Positions 51,313 to 59,230 of a stretch of 64,000 bases of DNA are shown here, piece after piece. This stretch comes from Bin16 sp965206315 (lineage in GTDB: Bacteria > Chloroflexota > Dehalococcoidia > Lucifugimonadales > Australimonadaceae), in NCBI GenBank assembly GCA_965206315.1, contig OZ242210.1:868001-932000 (forward strand). Reading direction: 5' to 3'. The notes under the pieces are model-generated. The model was not told the DNA's origin. It saw only the letters and a program-made list of their open reading frames with translations, and did not search any database. How positions within the stretch are numbered: the stretch's first letter is position 1; each line of letters starts with the position of its first letter. The position numbers and the translations under genes are program-made.

Positions 51313-53213
51313 CGCTTGCTGCGTCCGCTGAGGGGTTTCGGGTGCGCCTGCCCTGCACACGCCGGGCAGCGTTCCAGCGCGGGCCACGGCTCATCGAGCC
51401 GTGGGGATAACCGGAGCCCGAAACGCTCCGCCAGTTTCAGGGTCTCGCAGACCGGCAGGCCGACGACGTTCAGGTGGCAGCCGCGCACCTCCGACGCCGG
51501 AGCGAACGCCTCGTCCTGCACACCGTACGCGCCCGCCTTGTCCATCGGCGCACCGGAGGCGACGTAGGCCGCGATCTCATCGTCGGTGTAGTCGCGCATC
51601 AGCACGCGCGACGCCCGGTAGCCCTCCGCCGTCTCGCCGGTTGCGGCGTCGACGAGCGCCACTGCCGTGACGACGCGGTGCTCGCGGCCACGAAGGTCGC
51701 GCAGCATCCGCGCGGCGTCTCCACCGTCGACGGGTTTGCCGAGCACGACGCCGTCCAACTCGACGACGGTGTCGGCGCCGAGCACGCTCCCGGCGCTCCG
51801 CCGTCCAGCGGCGGCGCGGGCCTTCGCGAGCGCCAGCTCCCGCGCGACCTCGACCGGGTCCGCTCCGGGGGCGGCGTCCGGTTCGTCCACGCCCGGTTCC
51901 GCCGTCTCGAACGGCAGCCCCAACCGTCCGAGAATCTCCGTGCGGCGCGGCGACGATGACGCGAGCACGAGCGTCTGCCGCGCGCGCAGCACCGCGAGCC
52001 GTTCGTCGTCGCGGACGAGCGTCGCAACGGCCTCGACGTGGTACGTCTGCGGAAACATATCGACGGGCCGCACCTGCTCGATGCTGAACGGCCCCGCGGT
52101 GAGGACGGCGAGGTCACGCGCCAGCGTTTCGGGGTCACACGAGACGTAGACGACGCGCTCGGGCGGCGCGTCCAGCAGCGCGTCGAGCGTTCCCGGCATG
52201 CAACCGGCGCGCGGCGGGTCCAGCAGTACCGCGTCCACGCCTCCCTCGGCAAGCTCCAGCAGCACGTCTTCCGTGCGCGCCTGCCGCAGTTCCACGTTCG
52301 GGATGCCCTCGACGTTCACGCGCGCGTCGGCCACCGCCGACTTGGACTCTTCGACCGCGATGACGCGCCGCGCACGGTCGGCCATCAGCACGGCGAACGT
52401 CGCGACGCCCGCGTAGGCGTCGACGACGGTCTGCGAGCCGTCGAGCCGGAGTTCTCCCATGACGAGCTCGGCCATCTGCTCCGCCTGGCGGGTGTTGACC
52501 TGAAAGAAGGATGGAGAGCTGACGCGAAAGCGGTGGCCGAGCAGCGCCTCGTGGTAGTGCTTCTGGCCGGAGGCGAGCGGCACGGCCATGTTCTGGAACG
52601 TCGGCTGCAGCAGGTAGTCGCCGGTATGCACCCCGTAGCGGAGCGAGAGCTGGGTCGTCTCTGCGGCGCGTCCCTGCAGCGAGGCGAGCGCGTGGTTGAT
52701 CCACGGCGCCATCAGCAGGCACTCCTCCACCTCGACGTGGCGGCGGCGCTCCTTGTGGACGTAGCCGAGCCGCCCGCCCTGCTTGCTCACGGTGAAACGG
52801 GCGTGGTTGCGGTAGCCGAGTGTGTCGGGGCTCGGGAGCGTCGACAGCGGCTCGACGTCCAGCCCGCCAACGCGGTGCAGGGCGTCGGCCAGCGCCTCGC
52901 GCTTCATCTCCAGCTGGCGCTCGTAGGCCACGTGCTGCCACTGGCAGCCGGTGCACTCGCCGAAGTAGCGGCACGCGGGCTCGACGCGGTGTGGCGACGG
53001 CTTCGCAACGTCCGTCACGCGCGCGGCAACGTAGCCCCGTCGGGTCGCGACGACCTCCGCGGTGACGGTCTCGCCGGGGATGCCGCCGAAGACGAAGACG
53101 GGCTTGCCGTCGTCGGTCTCGGCGAGCGCCTCGCCGTGCCTGCCGAAGGCGTGCAGGCGCAGCGTGAGCGTCGGCGTCTCCTCGCTTGAGAGCGAATCGG
53201 GCATGTCGGGCAT
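51309..53213 (-). CDS. fusion of a TrmA/RlmD-type RNA m5U methyltransferase and a Maf nucleotide pyrophosphatase
   Basis: 634 residues. Part 1 (about 1-420): TRAM-like start, iron-sulfur cysteines C-x5-C-x2-C in ACRYFGECTGCQW, SAM site VVDAYAGVATFAVLMA, LDPPRAGC with the catalytic region VYVSCDPETLARD. Part 2 (about 425-610): Maf motifs LVLASSSPRRTEILGRLGL, LGADTVVELDGVVLGKP, GAYGVQ. Maf hydrolyses non-canonical NTPs such as dTTP/UTP or modified nucleotides. A short tail ends with CPACAG. No stop or frameshift between the parts. The gene overlaps tatB-like. Confidence 0.9.
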   Translation of the reverse strand: MPDMPDSLSSEETPTLTLRLHAFGRHGEALAETDDGKPVFVFGGIPGETVTAEVVATRRGYVAARVTDVAKPSPHRVEPACRYFGECTGCQWQHVAYERQLEMKREALADALHRVGGLDVEPLSTLPSPDTLGYRNHARFTVSKQGGRLGYVHKERRRHVEVEECLLMAPWINHALASLQGRAAETTQLSLRYGVHTGDYLLQPTFQNMAVPLASGQKHYHEALLGHRFRVSSPSFFQVNTRQAEQMAELVMGELRLDGSQTVVDAYAGVATFAVLMADRARRVIAVEESKSAVADARVNVEGIPNVELRQARTEDVLLELAEGGVDAVLLDPPRAGCMPGTLDALLDAPPERVVYVSCDPETLARDLAVLTAGPFSIEQVRPVDMFPQTYHVEAVATLVRDDERLAVLRARQTLVLASSSPRRTEILGRLGLPFETAEPGVDEPDAAPGADPVEVARELALAKARAAAGRRSAGSVLGADTVVELDGVVLGKPVDGGDAARMLRDLRGREHRVVTAVALVDAATGETAEGYRASRVLMRDYTDDEIAAYVASGAPMDKAGAYGVQDEAFAPASEVRGCHLNVVGLPVCETLKLAERFGLRLSPRLDEPWPALERCPACAGQAHPKPLSGRSKR

Positions 53214-53251
53214 GGTATCAGGGTTGGAGTGAGTGGCAGGCAGGGCACCCT

Positions 53252-53280
53252 GGATTCCAGCCTTCGCTGGAATGACGAGG
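53252..53280. repeat. family A repeat with compensated stem
   Basis: GGATTCCAGC, CTTC, GCTGGAATGACGAGG. The usual CCCGC/GCGGG pair is CCAGC/GCTGG here, so both arms changed together. Confidence 0.8.
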
Positions 53281-53294
53281 TTGAGGTGCGCGCG

Positions 53295-54362
53295 TCAGCT
53301 CTCCTGAGCGGTCCGGAACGCCTCCAGCAGTCGGGTGGCAGCGGCGCGGGGGTCGTCGGACTGGGTGACGGCGGCGATGACGCAGATGCCGTCGGCGCCG
53401 GCGCGGGCGACCTCACCGACGTTCTCCGGCGTGATGCCGCCTATCGCGAGCAGCGGCGGGCCGTCCGCAGGCATGGCGTCGCGCACGGCGCGCAGCGTCT
53501 CCGGTCCCGCGGGACGGGTGTCGGCCTTCGAGCCGGTGGGGAACATGCGTCCCGCCGCGACGTAGTCGGCGCCCGCCTGCACCGACACGTCGGCCTCGGT
53601 TGTCAGCGCGTTCGACGTCCCCGCGATCTGCCACGGGTGCAGCGAGGCGCGGGCAGCCGCGACGGGCATGTCGTTCTGGCCAAGGTGAACGCCGTCCGCG
53701 TCCACGGCAACGGCAACGTCCGGGTGGTCGTTGATGATGAGCGCAGCACCGCCGTTGCTGCAGACGCCGCGCAGCGACTCGGCGAGCGACAGCCAGCGGC
53801 CCTTGTCGGTCTCCTTCACGCGCAGCTGAATGGCGGTCGCGCCTCCGGCGACGGCCTGCTCCGCGACCCAGACAGGGTCGCGGTCGAGCGTCAGCGATGG
53901 GTCGACTATGACGTACAGCCCGTGCAGCCGCTCGGCCCTGCGCCTGCGGACGAGGCTCGCGGCGGCGAGTTCCGTGCGCGCCATCGTCTCTGCGAGGTAG
54001 GTGAGGTGCGGGCTCTCGGACGTGCGCTCGTTGAGAGCGCTGCTCGCCTGTGCGAGCGTCCGGAGCGCGCCGAGGAGCGCGGTGTAGCGCACCTCCAGCC
54101 TGCCCGGCCATTCGAGGCGCGCAGCTTCCTCGACGGCGCGGTCTATCGCGGCCATCGCCTCGCCGGCGAGCGCGTCCAGCCCCATGCGTTGCGCCATCTC
54201 CATGCGCGAGCGAGCGCGGGCGTCGTTGGCTGCGATGCCGGAGACGTCCGCCTCCCCGGAGGCGGCAGCCTCGAAGTCGCGGCGGACGTAGCGCAGCGCG
54301 TCGATCAGCCATTCGCGGGTGAAGTGCGGGGCCTCGGCGGGGTTCGAACCGTTCGATGTCAT
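53295..54362 (-). CDS. thiE: thiamine-phosphate synthase with a helical N-terminal extension
   Basis: Joins HMP-PP and thiazole phosphate to thiamine phosphate. 355 residues; ThiE alone is about 210. The C-terminal part (about 148-355) is a complete ThiE barrel: LHGLYVIVDPSLTL, GATAIQLRVKETDKG, ALIINDHPDVAVAVDADGVHLGQNDMP, ADYVAAGRMFPTGSK, AIGGITPENV. Residues 1-147 are Ala/Arg/Glu-rich helices of a kind I do not recognise; they do not look like the ThiD2 domain found in some ThiE. ATG 54362 with GGAGGG upstream. Confidence 0.88.
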   Translation of the reverse strand: MTSNGSNPAEAPHFTREWLIDALRYVRRDFEAAASGEADVSGIAANDARARSRMEMAQRMGLDALAGEAMAAIDRAVEEAARLEWPGRLEVRYTALLGALRTLAQASSALNERTSESPHLTYLAETMARTELAAASLVRRRRAERLHGLYVIVDPSLTLDRDPVWVAEQAVAGGATAIQLRVKETDKGRWLSLAESLRGVCSNGGAALIINDHPDVAVAVDADGVHLGQNDMPVAAARASLHPWQIAGTSNALTTEADVSVQAGADYVAAGRMFPTGSKADTRPAGPETLRAVRDAMPADGPPLLAIGGITPENVGEVARAGADGICVIAAVTQSDDPRAAATRLLEAFRTAQES

Positions 54363-54388
54363 AGGCGTGCCCTCCAGCGTTGCTACGC

Positions 54389-54395
54389 TACAATA
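54389..54395. promoter_or_regulatory. overlapping divergent -10 elements (thiE / HAS-barrel gene)
   Basis: TACAATA: the plus strand gives TACAAT six bases before ATG 54401; the minus strand gives TATTGT about 27 bases before the thiE ATG. The intergenic gap is only 38 bases, so the two promoters must overlap. Confidence 0.55.
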
Positions 54396-54400
54396 GCCGC

Positions 54401-55051
54401 ATGCCCGCCGCACGGCCAGCAAGCAGCCCATCCCCCTCCTCCGGCCCCACGTCCGCAGACCCCGGCGCAACGAAGTTCGGGGAGGTCGTCGAGGCGTCGG
54501 TGGACAACGTCACGGGGCAGTGCCACACGCTGTACGGCGCGCCACCGCTGGGGACGCTGGTGCGCGTGGGCGCGTCGCTGTTCGCGGTCGTGGACGGCGT
54601 GAGCACGGCGGCGCTCGACCCGGGCAGGCGCGTCATCGCGCGCGGCGCCGGGCTGGAGTCGGAGTCGGACGTGTACGCGGAGAACCCGCAGTTGGAACGA
54701 CTGCTCCGCACCGACGTGACGCTCACGGTCGTCGGCCACGAGGAGGGCGGACGCTACTTCCAGCACCTGCCGCCGCTGCCGCCCCGCATCCACACGTTCC
54801 TCTATGCCTGCTCCGGCGCGGAGGTGCGCGGGTTCATGGCGCAGAGCGACTGGACGGCGCTCGTGCTCGCAAGCGCGCTGCCGACCGCGGACGACGTGCT
54901 CGCCGCGGCGCTTCGGGAGGCGGCGCCGCACTTCGACGACCCGCGCGCGTTCCTGATACAGGCGTGCCGGACGATCGCGTCGCAGCTGCCCACGGACGCC
55001 GCACGGCTCGCCGCAATCATGCGGCGGCTCCCCCTGAGCGAGGACTCGTGA
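54401..55051 (+). CDS. HAS-barrel-like protein, partner of the HerA ATPase
   Basis: 216 residues. A Pro/Ser-rich start (about 1-25) is followed by a beta-rich barrel: KFGEVVEASVDNVTGQCH, LGTLVRVGASLFAVVDGVS, resembling the N-terminal HAS barrel of HerA proteins. The C-terminal half is helical. The ATG is six bases after a TACAAT -10 (probable leaderless). The stop overlaps the GTG of the ATPase gene, so they are coupled and probably act in one complex. Assignment to the HAS-barrel group is by pattern only. Confidence 0.65.
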   Translation: MPAARPASSPSPSSGPTSADPGATKFGEVVEASVDNVTGQCHTLYGAPPLGTLVRVGASLFAVVDGVSTAALDPGRRVIARGAGLESESDVYAENPQLERLLRTDVTLTVVGHEEGGRYFQHLPPLPPRIHTFLYACSGAEVRGFMAQSDWTALVLASALPTADDVLAAALREAAPHFDDPRAFLIQACRTIASQLPTDAARLAAIMRRLPLSEDS

Positions 55052-56676
55052 CCACGAACGGCACGGAACCCGAGTCCCCCGTCCGCATCGGCGCGGTCGT
55101 GGGCGGCTCGCTCTCGCGCGGGCTCGACGTGCGGCTGGAGTCCGCGCGCGCGGTCGAGGACGTGAAAGTCGGCACGTTCGTCACCGTGCAGGGGCAGTTC
55201 AACCGCTTCTTCGGCATCGTGACCGACCTGCAGCTGGAGAGCAGCGACCCGCGCATGGCATCGGCGGTCGCCGGAGGCGGCGCGGCGCTGGCGGAGGCGC
55301 TCTCCGGCACGACGGCGTACTCGACGGCGTCGGTGACGCCGATGCTTACGATGACCGCAGGCGACGAGGGGCCGCAGCCCGCGCGCTCGATGCCGCCGCA
55401 CTTCGCGAGCGCCTACCGGGCGTCCAACGACGACGTGGCCGCCGTCTTCGGCAGCGAGGACGCGCGCCACATCTGGATCGGCAGTCCGTTGGACATGGAG
55501 GACACGCGCGTCTGCCTCAACCTCGAGGAGTTCGTGAAGCGCTCCAATGGGGTCTTCGGCAAGAGCGGCTCCGGCAAGAGCTTCCTCACGCGCATCCTGC
55601 TCGCGGGCATCCTGCAGCGCAACGCGGCCATCAACCTCGTGTTCGACATGCACAGCGAGTACGGCTGGCAGTCCACGTCCGAGTCCGGCTACGCGGCAAA
55701 GGGGCTGAAGCAGCTGTTCGGGAGCCGCGTCTCGGTGTTCACGCTGGACCCTGCGTCGTCGCGCCGCAGGGGCGCGTCAACGGACTACGACGTGGTCATC
55801 GGGTTCGACGAGATCGAGCCGGACGACATCGCGGTGCTCGCCTCCACGCTGCACGTGACCGACCTGGGCGTGCAGTCGTGCTATACGCTGGAGCGCCGCT
55901 TCGGGCGGAACTGGCTGCTGGAGTTCCTGGACCACTCGCAGGAGGACCTGGCATCCCTTGCGGACTCGATGGGCGAGAACTCCGGGACGCTCGGCGCGCT
56001 GCGGCGCAGGCTCTCTCAGCTGCAGCGGTTCGGGTTCATGTCGGAGCATTCGACGGGCGGCAGCGCCGTTCGCCAGGTGCTGGAGCACCTGCAGGACAAC
56101 CGGCACGTGGTGCTGGAGTTCGGCAGTTACGGCGACAACATCACGGCCTACCTGCTGGTGGCCAACCTCATCACGCGGCGCATCCACGCCGAGTACCGGG
56201 AGCGGACCGAGAAGGCGCTCGCGGAGGGCAGGCCGCAGCCCACGCCGCTCCTCATCACGATCGAGGAGGCGCACCGCTTCCTCGACCCCGGCGTCGCCGG
56301 ACAGACGATCTTCGGGACCATCGCGCGGGAGATGCGGAAGTACCGCGTGACGCTGCTCGTGGTGGACCAGCGACCGTCCGGCATCGACGGCGAGGTGCTG
56401 AGCCAGGTGGGCACGCGCATCGTCTGCCAGCTGGACAACGACCGGGACGTCGACGCGGTGCTGACCGGCGCGCCGGGCTCCCGGGAGCTGAAGACCGTGC
56501 TCTCACGGCTGGAGTCGCAGCAGCAGTCGCTCATGTTCGGGCACGCGCTGCCGATGCCGGTGGTCGTGCGGACCCGGGCGTACGACGAGTCGTTCTACGC
56601 AGATATGAGCGTGCCCGGACACGGCTCGGCGCCGGGGGCGGCTTCCACTCCATCGAGGAGCGACCTGTTCGGCTGA
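55048..56676 (+). CDS. HerA-type DNA-translocase-like ATPase
   Basis: 542 residues. N-terminal HAS barrel (about 10-65: IGAVVGGSLSRGLDVRL, VKVGTFVTVQGQFNRFFGIV). FtsK-HerA ATPase core: Walker A FGKSGSGKSFL, INLVFDMHSEYGW, Walker B LLITIEEAHRFL, and the distal Gln/Arg segment VVDQRPSGIDGEVLSQVGTRI. HerA hexamers move along double-stranded DNA in end processing, usually with the nuclease NurA, which I do not see here. GTG start overlaps the preceding stop (GTGA). Confidence 0.88.
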   Translation: MTTNGTEPESPVRIGAVVGGSLSRGLDVRLESARAVEDVKVGTFVTVQGQFNRFFGIVTDLQLESSDPRMASAVAGGGAALAEALSGTTAYSTASVTPMLTMTAGDEGPQPARSMPPHFASAYRASNDDVAAVFGSEDARHIWIGSPLDMEDTRVCLNLEEFVKRSNGVFGKSGSGKSFLTRILLAGILQRNAAINLVFDMHSEYGWQSTSESGYAAKGLKQLFGSRVSVFTLDPASSRRRGASTDYDVVIGFDEIEPDDIAVLASTLHVTDLGVQSCYTLERRFGRNWLLEFLDHSQEDLASLADSMGENSGTLGALRRRLSQLQRFGFMSEHSTGGSAVRQVLEHLQDNRHVVLEFGSYGDNITAYLLVANLITRRIHAEYRERTEKALAEGRPQPTPLLITIEEAHRFLDPGVAGQTIFGTIAREMRKYRVTLLVVDQRPSGIDGEVLSQVGTRIVCQLDNDRDVDAVLTGAPGSRELKTVLSRLESQQQSLMFGHALPMPVVVRTRAYDESFYADMSVPGHGSAPGAASTPSRSDLFG

Positions 56677-56686
56677 GACCGCGCCC

Positions 56687-57682
56687 ATGGCTTTCCTCTC
56701 CACGCTCTTCTCCATCATCAGGAGCCCACGCTTCCTCGTCCCGTTCGGGTTCGCGCTCGGCGGGTTCTTCCTCTATCTGACGATACGCGGCATCGAATGG
56801 GGAGAGGTGGGTGAGCAGCTGGCGATGACGTCGCTCCCGGCAGTAGCAGCCGCCGTCGCGATCATGCTCTTCTCCAGCTTCCTGCGGGCCTACCGGTGGC
56901 GGCTGATGTGGACGTCCGAGCGCGTCACCACCTGGCGGCTCTTCAACGTGGAGATGGCTGCGCTGGGCCTGAACAACTTCGCGCCGGTGCGCCTGATGGA
57001 CGAGCCCGCCGTGCTGACGATGCTGACGCTGCGGGACAAGCACCCCGCGGCGACCGTGGTGGCGACCATCGTGATGACGCGCGTGCAGGACATCATGTTC
57101 ACGATGGTGTTCGCGTTCGTGGCGATCGTATCCGAGCCGCGGATAGCAGACTTCGCAGGTCCCGCGATCTACCTGAGCGGGATACTCATCGTCTTCTTCG
57201 TGCTGCTGCTGAACCTGGGGCGGGTCGCGCGCCGCATCACCGTGCTGGGGAAGATACCGGGGATCCTCACCTACGAGCAGACGATAAGCGAGGCGATGCG
57301 GCGGAAGCGGGAGCTGGCGACCACGGGGTCGCTGACCGTCATCTACTCGCTCCTGCTGGGGCCATGCGCGTGGGTGCTGGCGCAGGGCATGGGGATCGAG
57401 ATCTCGATCTTCCAGGCAACCATCGTCGCGCTCGGCGCGATCTTCTTCGCGACGTCCTTACCGGGGCTGCCGGGCGCCGTCGGCACGTTCGAACTCGCGG
57501 TGGTGGAGATACTGGCGCTATGGGACGTGCCGCGCGAGCTGGGGATCGGGTTCGGGCTCATCCTGCACCTCGTGCTGCTGGGGCCGACGACCCTGTTCGC
57601 CGTCGTGGTGCTGCCACGAGAAGGCATCGGCCTCATGCAGGGCTGGCGGGGACTCCTGCACGAAAAACCGCACGAGGAGTGA
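56687..57682 (+). CDS. lysylphosphatidylglycerol-synthase-type membrane protein (UPF0104, flippase-like)
   Basis: 331 residues, about eight helices. Family motifs: SFLRAYRWRLMW, LGLNNFAPVRLMDEP, FFATSLPGLPGAVGTFE. These match the integral membrane half of LPG synthase (the aminoacyl-lipid flippase domain) without the soluble synthase half. It may flip lipids or glycolipid precursors. It lies ten bases after the HerA gene, probably in the same transcript. Confidence 0.85.
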   Translation: MAFLSTLFSIIRSPRFLVPFGFALGGFFLYLTIRGIEWGEVGEQLAMTSLPAVAAAVAIMLFSSFLRAYRWRLMWTSERVTTWRLFNVEMAALGLNNFAPVRLMDEPAVLTMLTLRDKHPAATVVATIVMTRVQDIMFTMVFAFVAIVSEPRIADFAGPAIYLSGILIVFFVLLLNLGRVARRITVLGKIPGILTYEQTISEAMRRKRELATTGSLTVIYSLLLGPCAWVLAQGMGIEISIFQATIVALGAIFFATSLPGLPGAVGTFELAVVEILALWDVPRELGIGFGLILHLVLLGPTTLFAVVVLPREGIGLMQGWRGLLHEKPHEE

Positions 57683-57713
57683 GGTACTTCACACGTTCAG
57701 ATATCCGTCATAT

Positions 57714-57734
57714 GTGCTACGATTAACGTAGCAC
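57714..57734. promoter_or_regulatory. palindromic operator overlapping the -10 of the dehydrogenase gene
   Basis: GTGCTACG, five-base centre ATTAA, CGTAGCAC: eight perfect pairs. The extended -10 TGCTACGAT (57715-57723) lies in the left arm and centre, so a bound repressor would block RNA polymerase. Confidence 0.6.
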
Positions 57735-57751
57735 CAGCGGGGGTGTGATTC

Positions 57752-58813
57752 ATGGAATTCATCGACTACATGCAGGCGAGCGGGCACGAAGAGCTGGCCG
57801 TCTGGACAGACCCCGCCAACGGTGTGAAGGCGTTCATCGCCATCCACGACCGCACGCTGGGGCCGTCGCTCGGCGGCACGCGCATCTGGCCGCATCCCAC
57901 GGACGAAGACGCCATCATGGATGTGCTGCGCCTCTCCCGCGCGATGACGTACAAGTCCGCGGCTGCGGGCCTCAACCTCGGCGGCGGGAAGGGGCTCATC
58001 GTCGCCGACCCGCGCACCGACAAGACAGAGGCGATGTTCCGCTCCTACGGACGGTTCGTGGAGTCGCTCGGCGGACGCTACGTCACGACCGAGGACGTGG
58101 GCGCGAACACGCAGAACATGGTGTGGATAGCGGAGGAGACGCAGCACGTCGTGGGCCTGCCGGAGGAGCTGGGCGGCAGCGGCAACCCCGCGGGAATGAC
58201 CGGGTTCGGCGTATTCCAGGCGATGCGCGCCTGCGCCGAGGCGGCGTGGGGCAGCGACTCGCTGGAGGGGCGGCGCGTCGCCATCCAGGGCTTCGGCAAC
58301 GCTGCGTCGTCGCTCGCGGCGCACCTCGTCGAGGCGGGCGCGGAGCTCATCGTGACCGACATCCACGACGACGCGCTGCAGCGCGCCGCGGGCCTGCCGC
58401 GCACATCGCTCGTGGCGTCGGACGCCATCTACGACGCGGAGTGCGACGTGTTCGCGCCATGCGCGCTCGGCGGCACACTGAGCGAAGCCACGCTGCCCCG
58501 GCTGCGGTGCCAGGTGATCTGCGGCGCGGCGAACAACCAGCTCGCCACGCCGGAGGACGCGGAGCGGCTCGTTGAGCGCGGCATCGTCTACGCGCCGGAC
58601 TTCATCGCGAACGCGGGCGGCGTGACGAACGTCTACTTCGAGCTCGGGCAGCCCTACGACCGCGAGGGCGCGCGCGCCCACACCGCCACCATCTACGACA
58701 CGATGCAGCGGGTGCTCGCCATAGCAGACGCCGAGGGCATCACCACAGCAGAGGCGGCGAACCGTCTCGCGGAGGAGCGTCTCATGGCGGCGCGCGCCGC
58801 CCGCGTGGGATAG
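57752..58813 (+). CDS. Glu/Leu/Phe/Val dehydrogenase (leucine-dehydrogenase-like)
   Basis: Oxidatively deaminates a branched-chain or aromatic amino acid with NAD+. 353 residues, close to leucine dehydrogenase. GGTRIWPH, the catalytic Lys pair in AMTYKSAAAGLNLGGGKGL, the active-site Asp in TTEDVGANTQNM; NAD domain VAIQGFGNAASSLAAHL and CGAANNQLA. ATG start with GGGGGTG upstream. The operator-like palindrome in its promoter suggests specific control, perhaps by its substrate. Confidence 0.92.
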   Translation: MEFIDYMQASGHEELAVWTDPANGVKAFIAIHDRTLGPSLGGTRIWPHPTDEDAIMDVLRLSRAMTYKSAAAGLNLGGGKGLIVADPRTDKTEAMFRSYGRFVESLGGRYVTTEDVGANTQNMVWIAEETQHVVGLPEELGGSGNPAGMTGFGVFQAMRACAEAAWGSDSLEGRRVAIQGFGNAASSLAAHLVEAGAELIVTDIHDDALQRAAGLPRTSLVASDAIYDAECDVFAPCALGGTLSEATLPRLRCQVICGAANNQLATPEDAERLVERGIVYAPDFIANAGGVTNVYFELGQPYDREGARAHTATIYDTMQRVLAIADAEGITTAEAANRLAEERLMAARAARVG

Positions 58814-58819
58814 CGGCGG

Positions 58820-59224
58820 CTAGGCGACGCCCCACTCTTCCAGTTCCACGTCCGTGATGCTGAAGTGGTGCGCGACCTCGTGCACGAGCGTCTTGCGCAC
58901 TTCCTCCATCACCTCCTCCTCCGTTTCGCACATCTCCTCGATGGGGACCTGGAAGATGGTGATGACGTCCGGCAGGACCATGTTGTAGCCGTCGCGGTCG
59001 GTGAGCGGCACGCCCTCGTAGAGACCGAGCAACGTCTCGTCCTGCCTGAGTCCCAGCGACCTGCGTTGCCGCTTCGTCGGCTGGCGCCGCACCTGGATGT
59101 CCACGTTGTTGCTCAGGAGGTTCTCCACGAATACGGGCCATCCCTCCTTCTTCGCATCCGGCCAGTCGTCCGCCACCTCCTCGACCGCGCGCCTGACCAG
59201 CTCCTCGAACCGCCGCTTCCGCAT
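58820..59224 (-). CDS. zincin-like metallopeptidase family protein
   Basis: 134 residues. FEELVRRAVEEVADDWPD at the start and the zinc-binding TLVHEVAHHFSITDVEL (HExxH) near the end are the features of the small metallopeptidase-fold family (DUF1025/Zincin_1). Its substrate is unknown. The gene is seven bases downstream of the endonuclease IV gene and probably in the same operon. Confidence 0.88.
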   Translation of the reverse strand: MRKRRFEELVRRAVEEVADDWPDAKKEGWPVFVENLLSNNVDIQVRRQPTKRQRRSLGLRQDETLLGLYEGVPLTDRDGYNMVLPDVITIFQVPIEEMCETEEEVMEEVRKTLVHEVAHHFSITDVELEEWGVA

Positions 59225-59230
59225 CGCGGA

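Noticed and set aside
54363..54400. TPP riboswitch upstream of thiE
   Set aside because: Only 38 bases separate thiE from the divergent gene, too short for the aptamer, and no CTGAGA motif is present.
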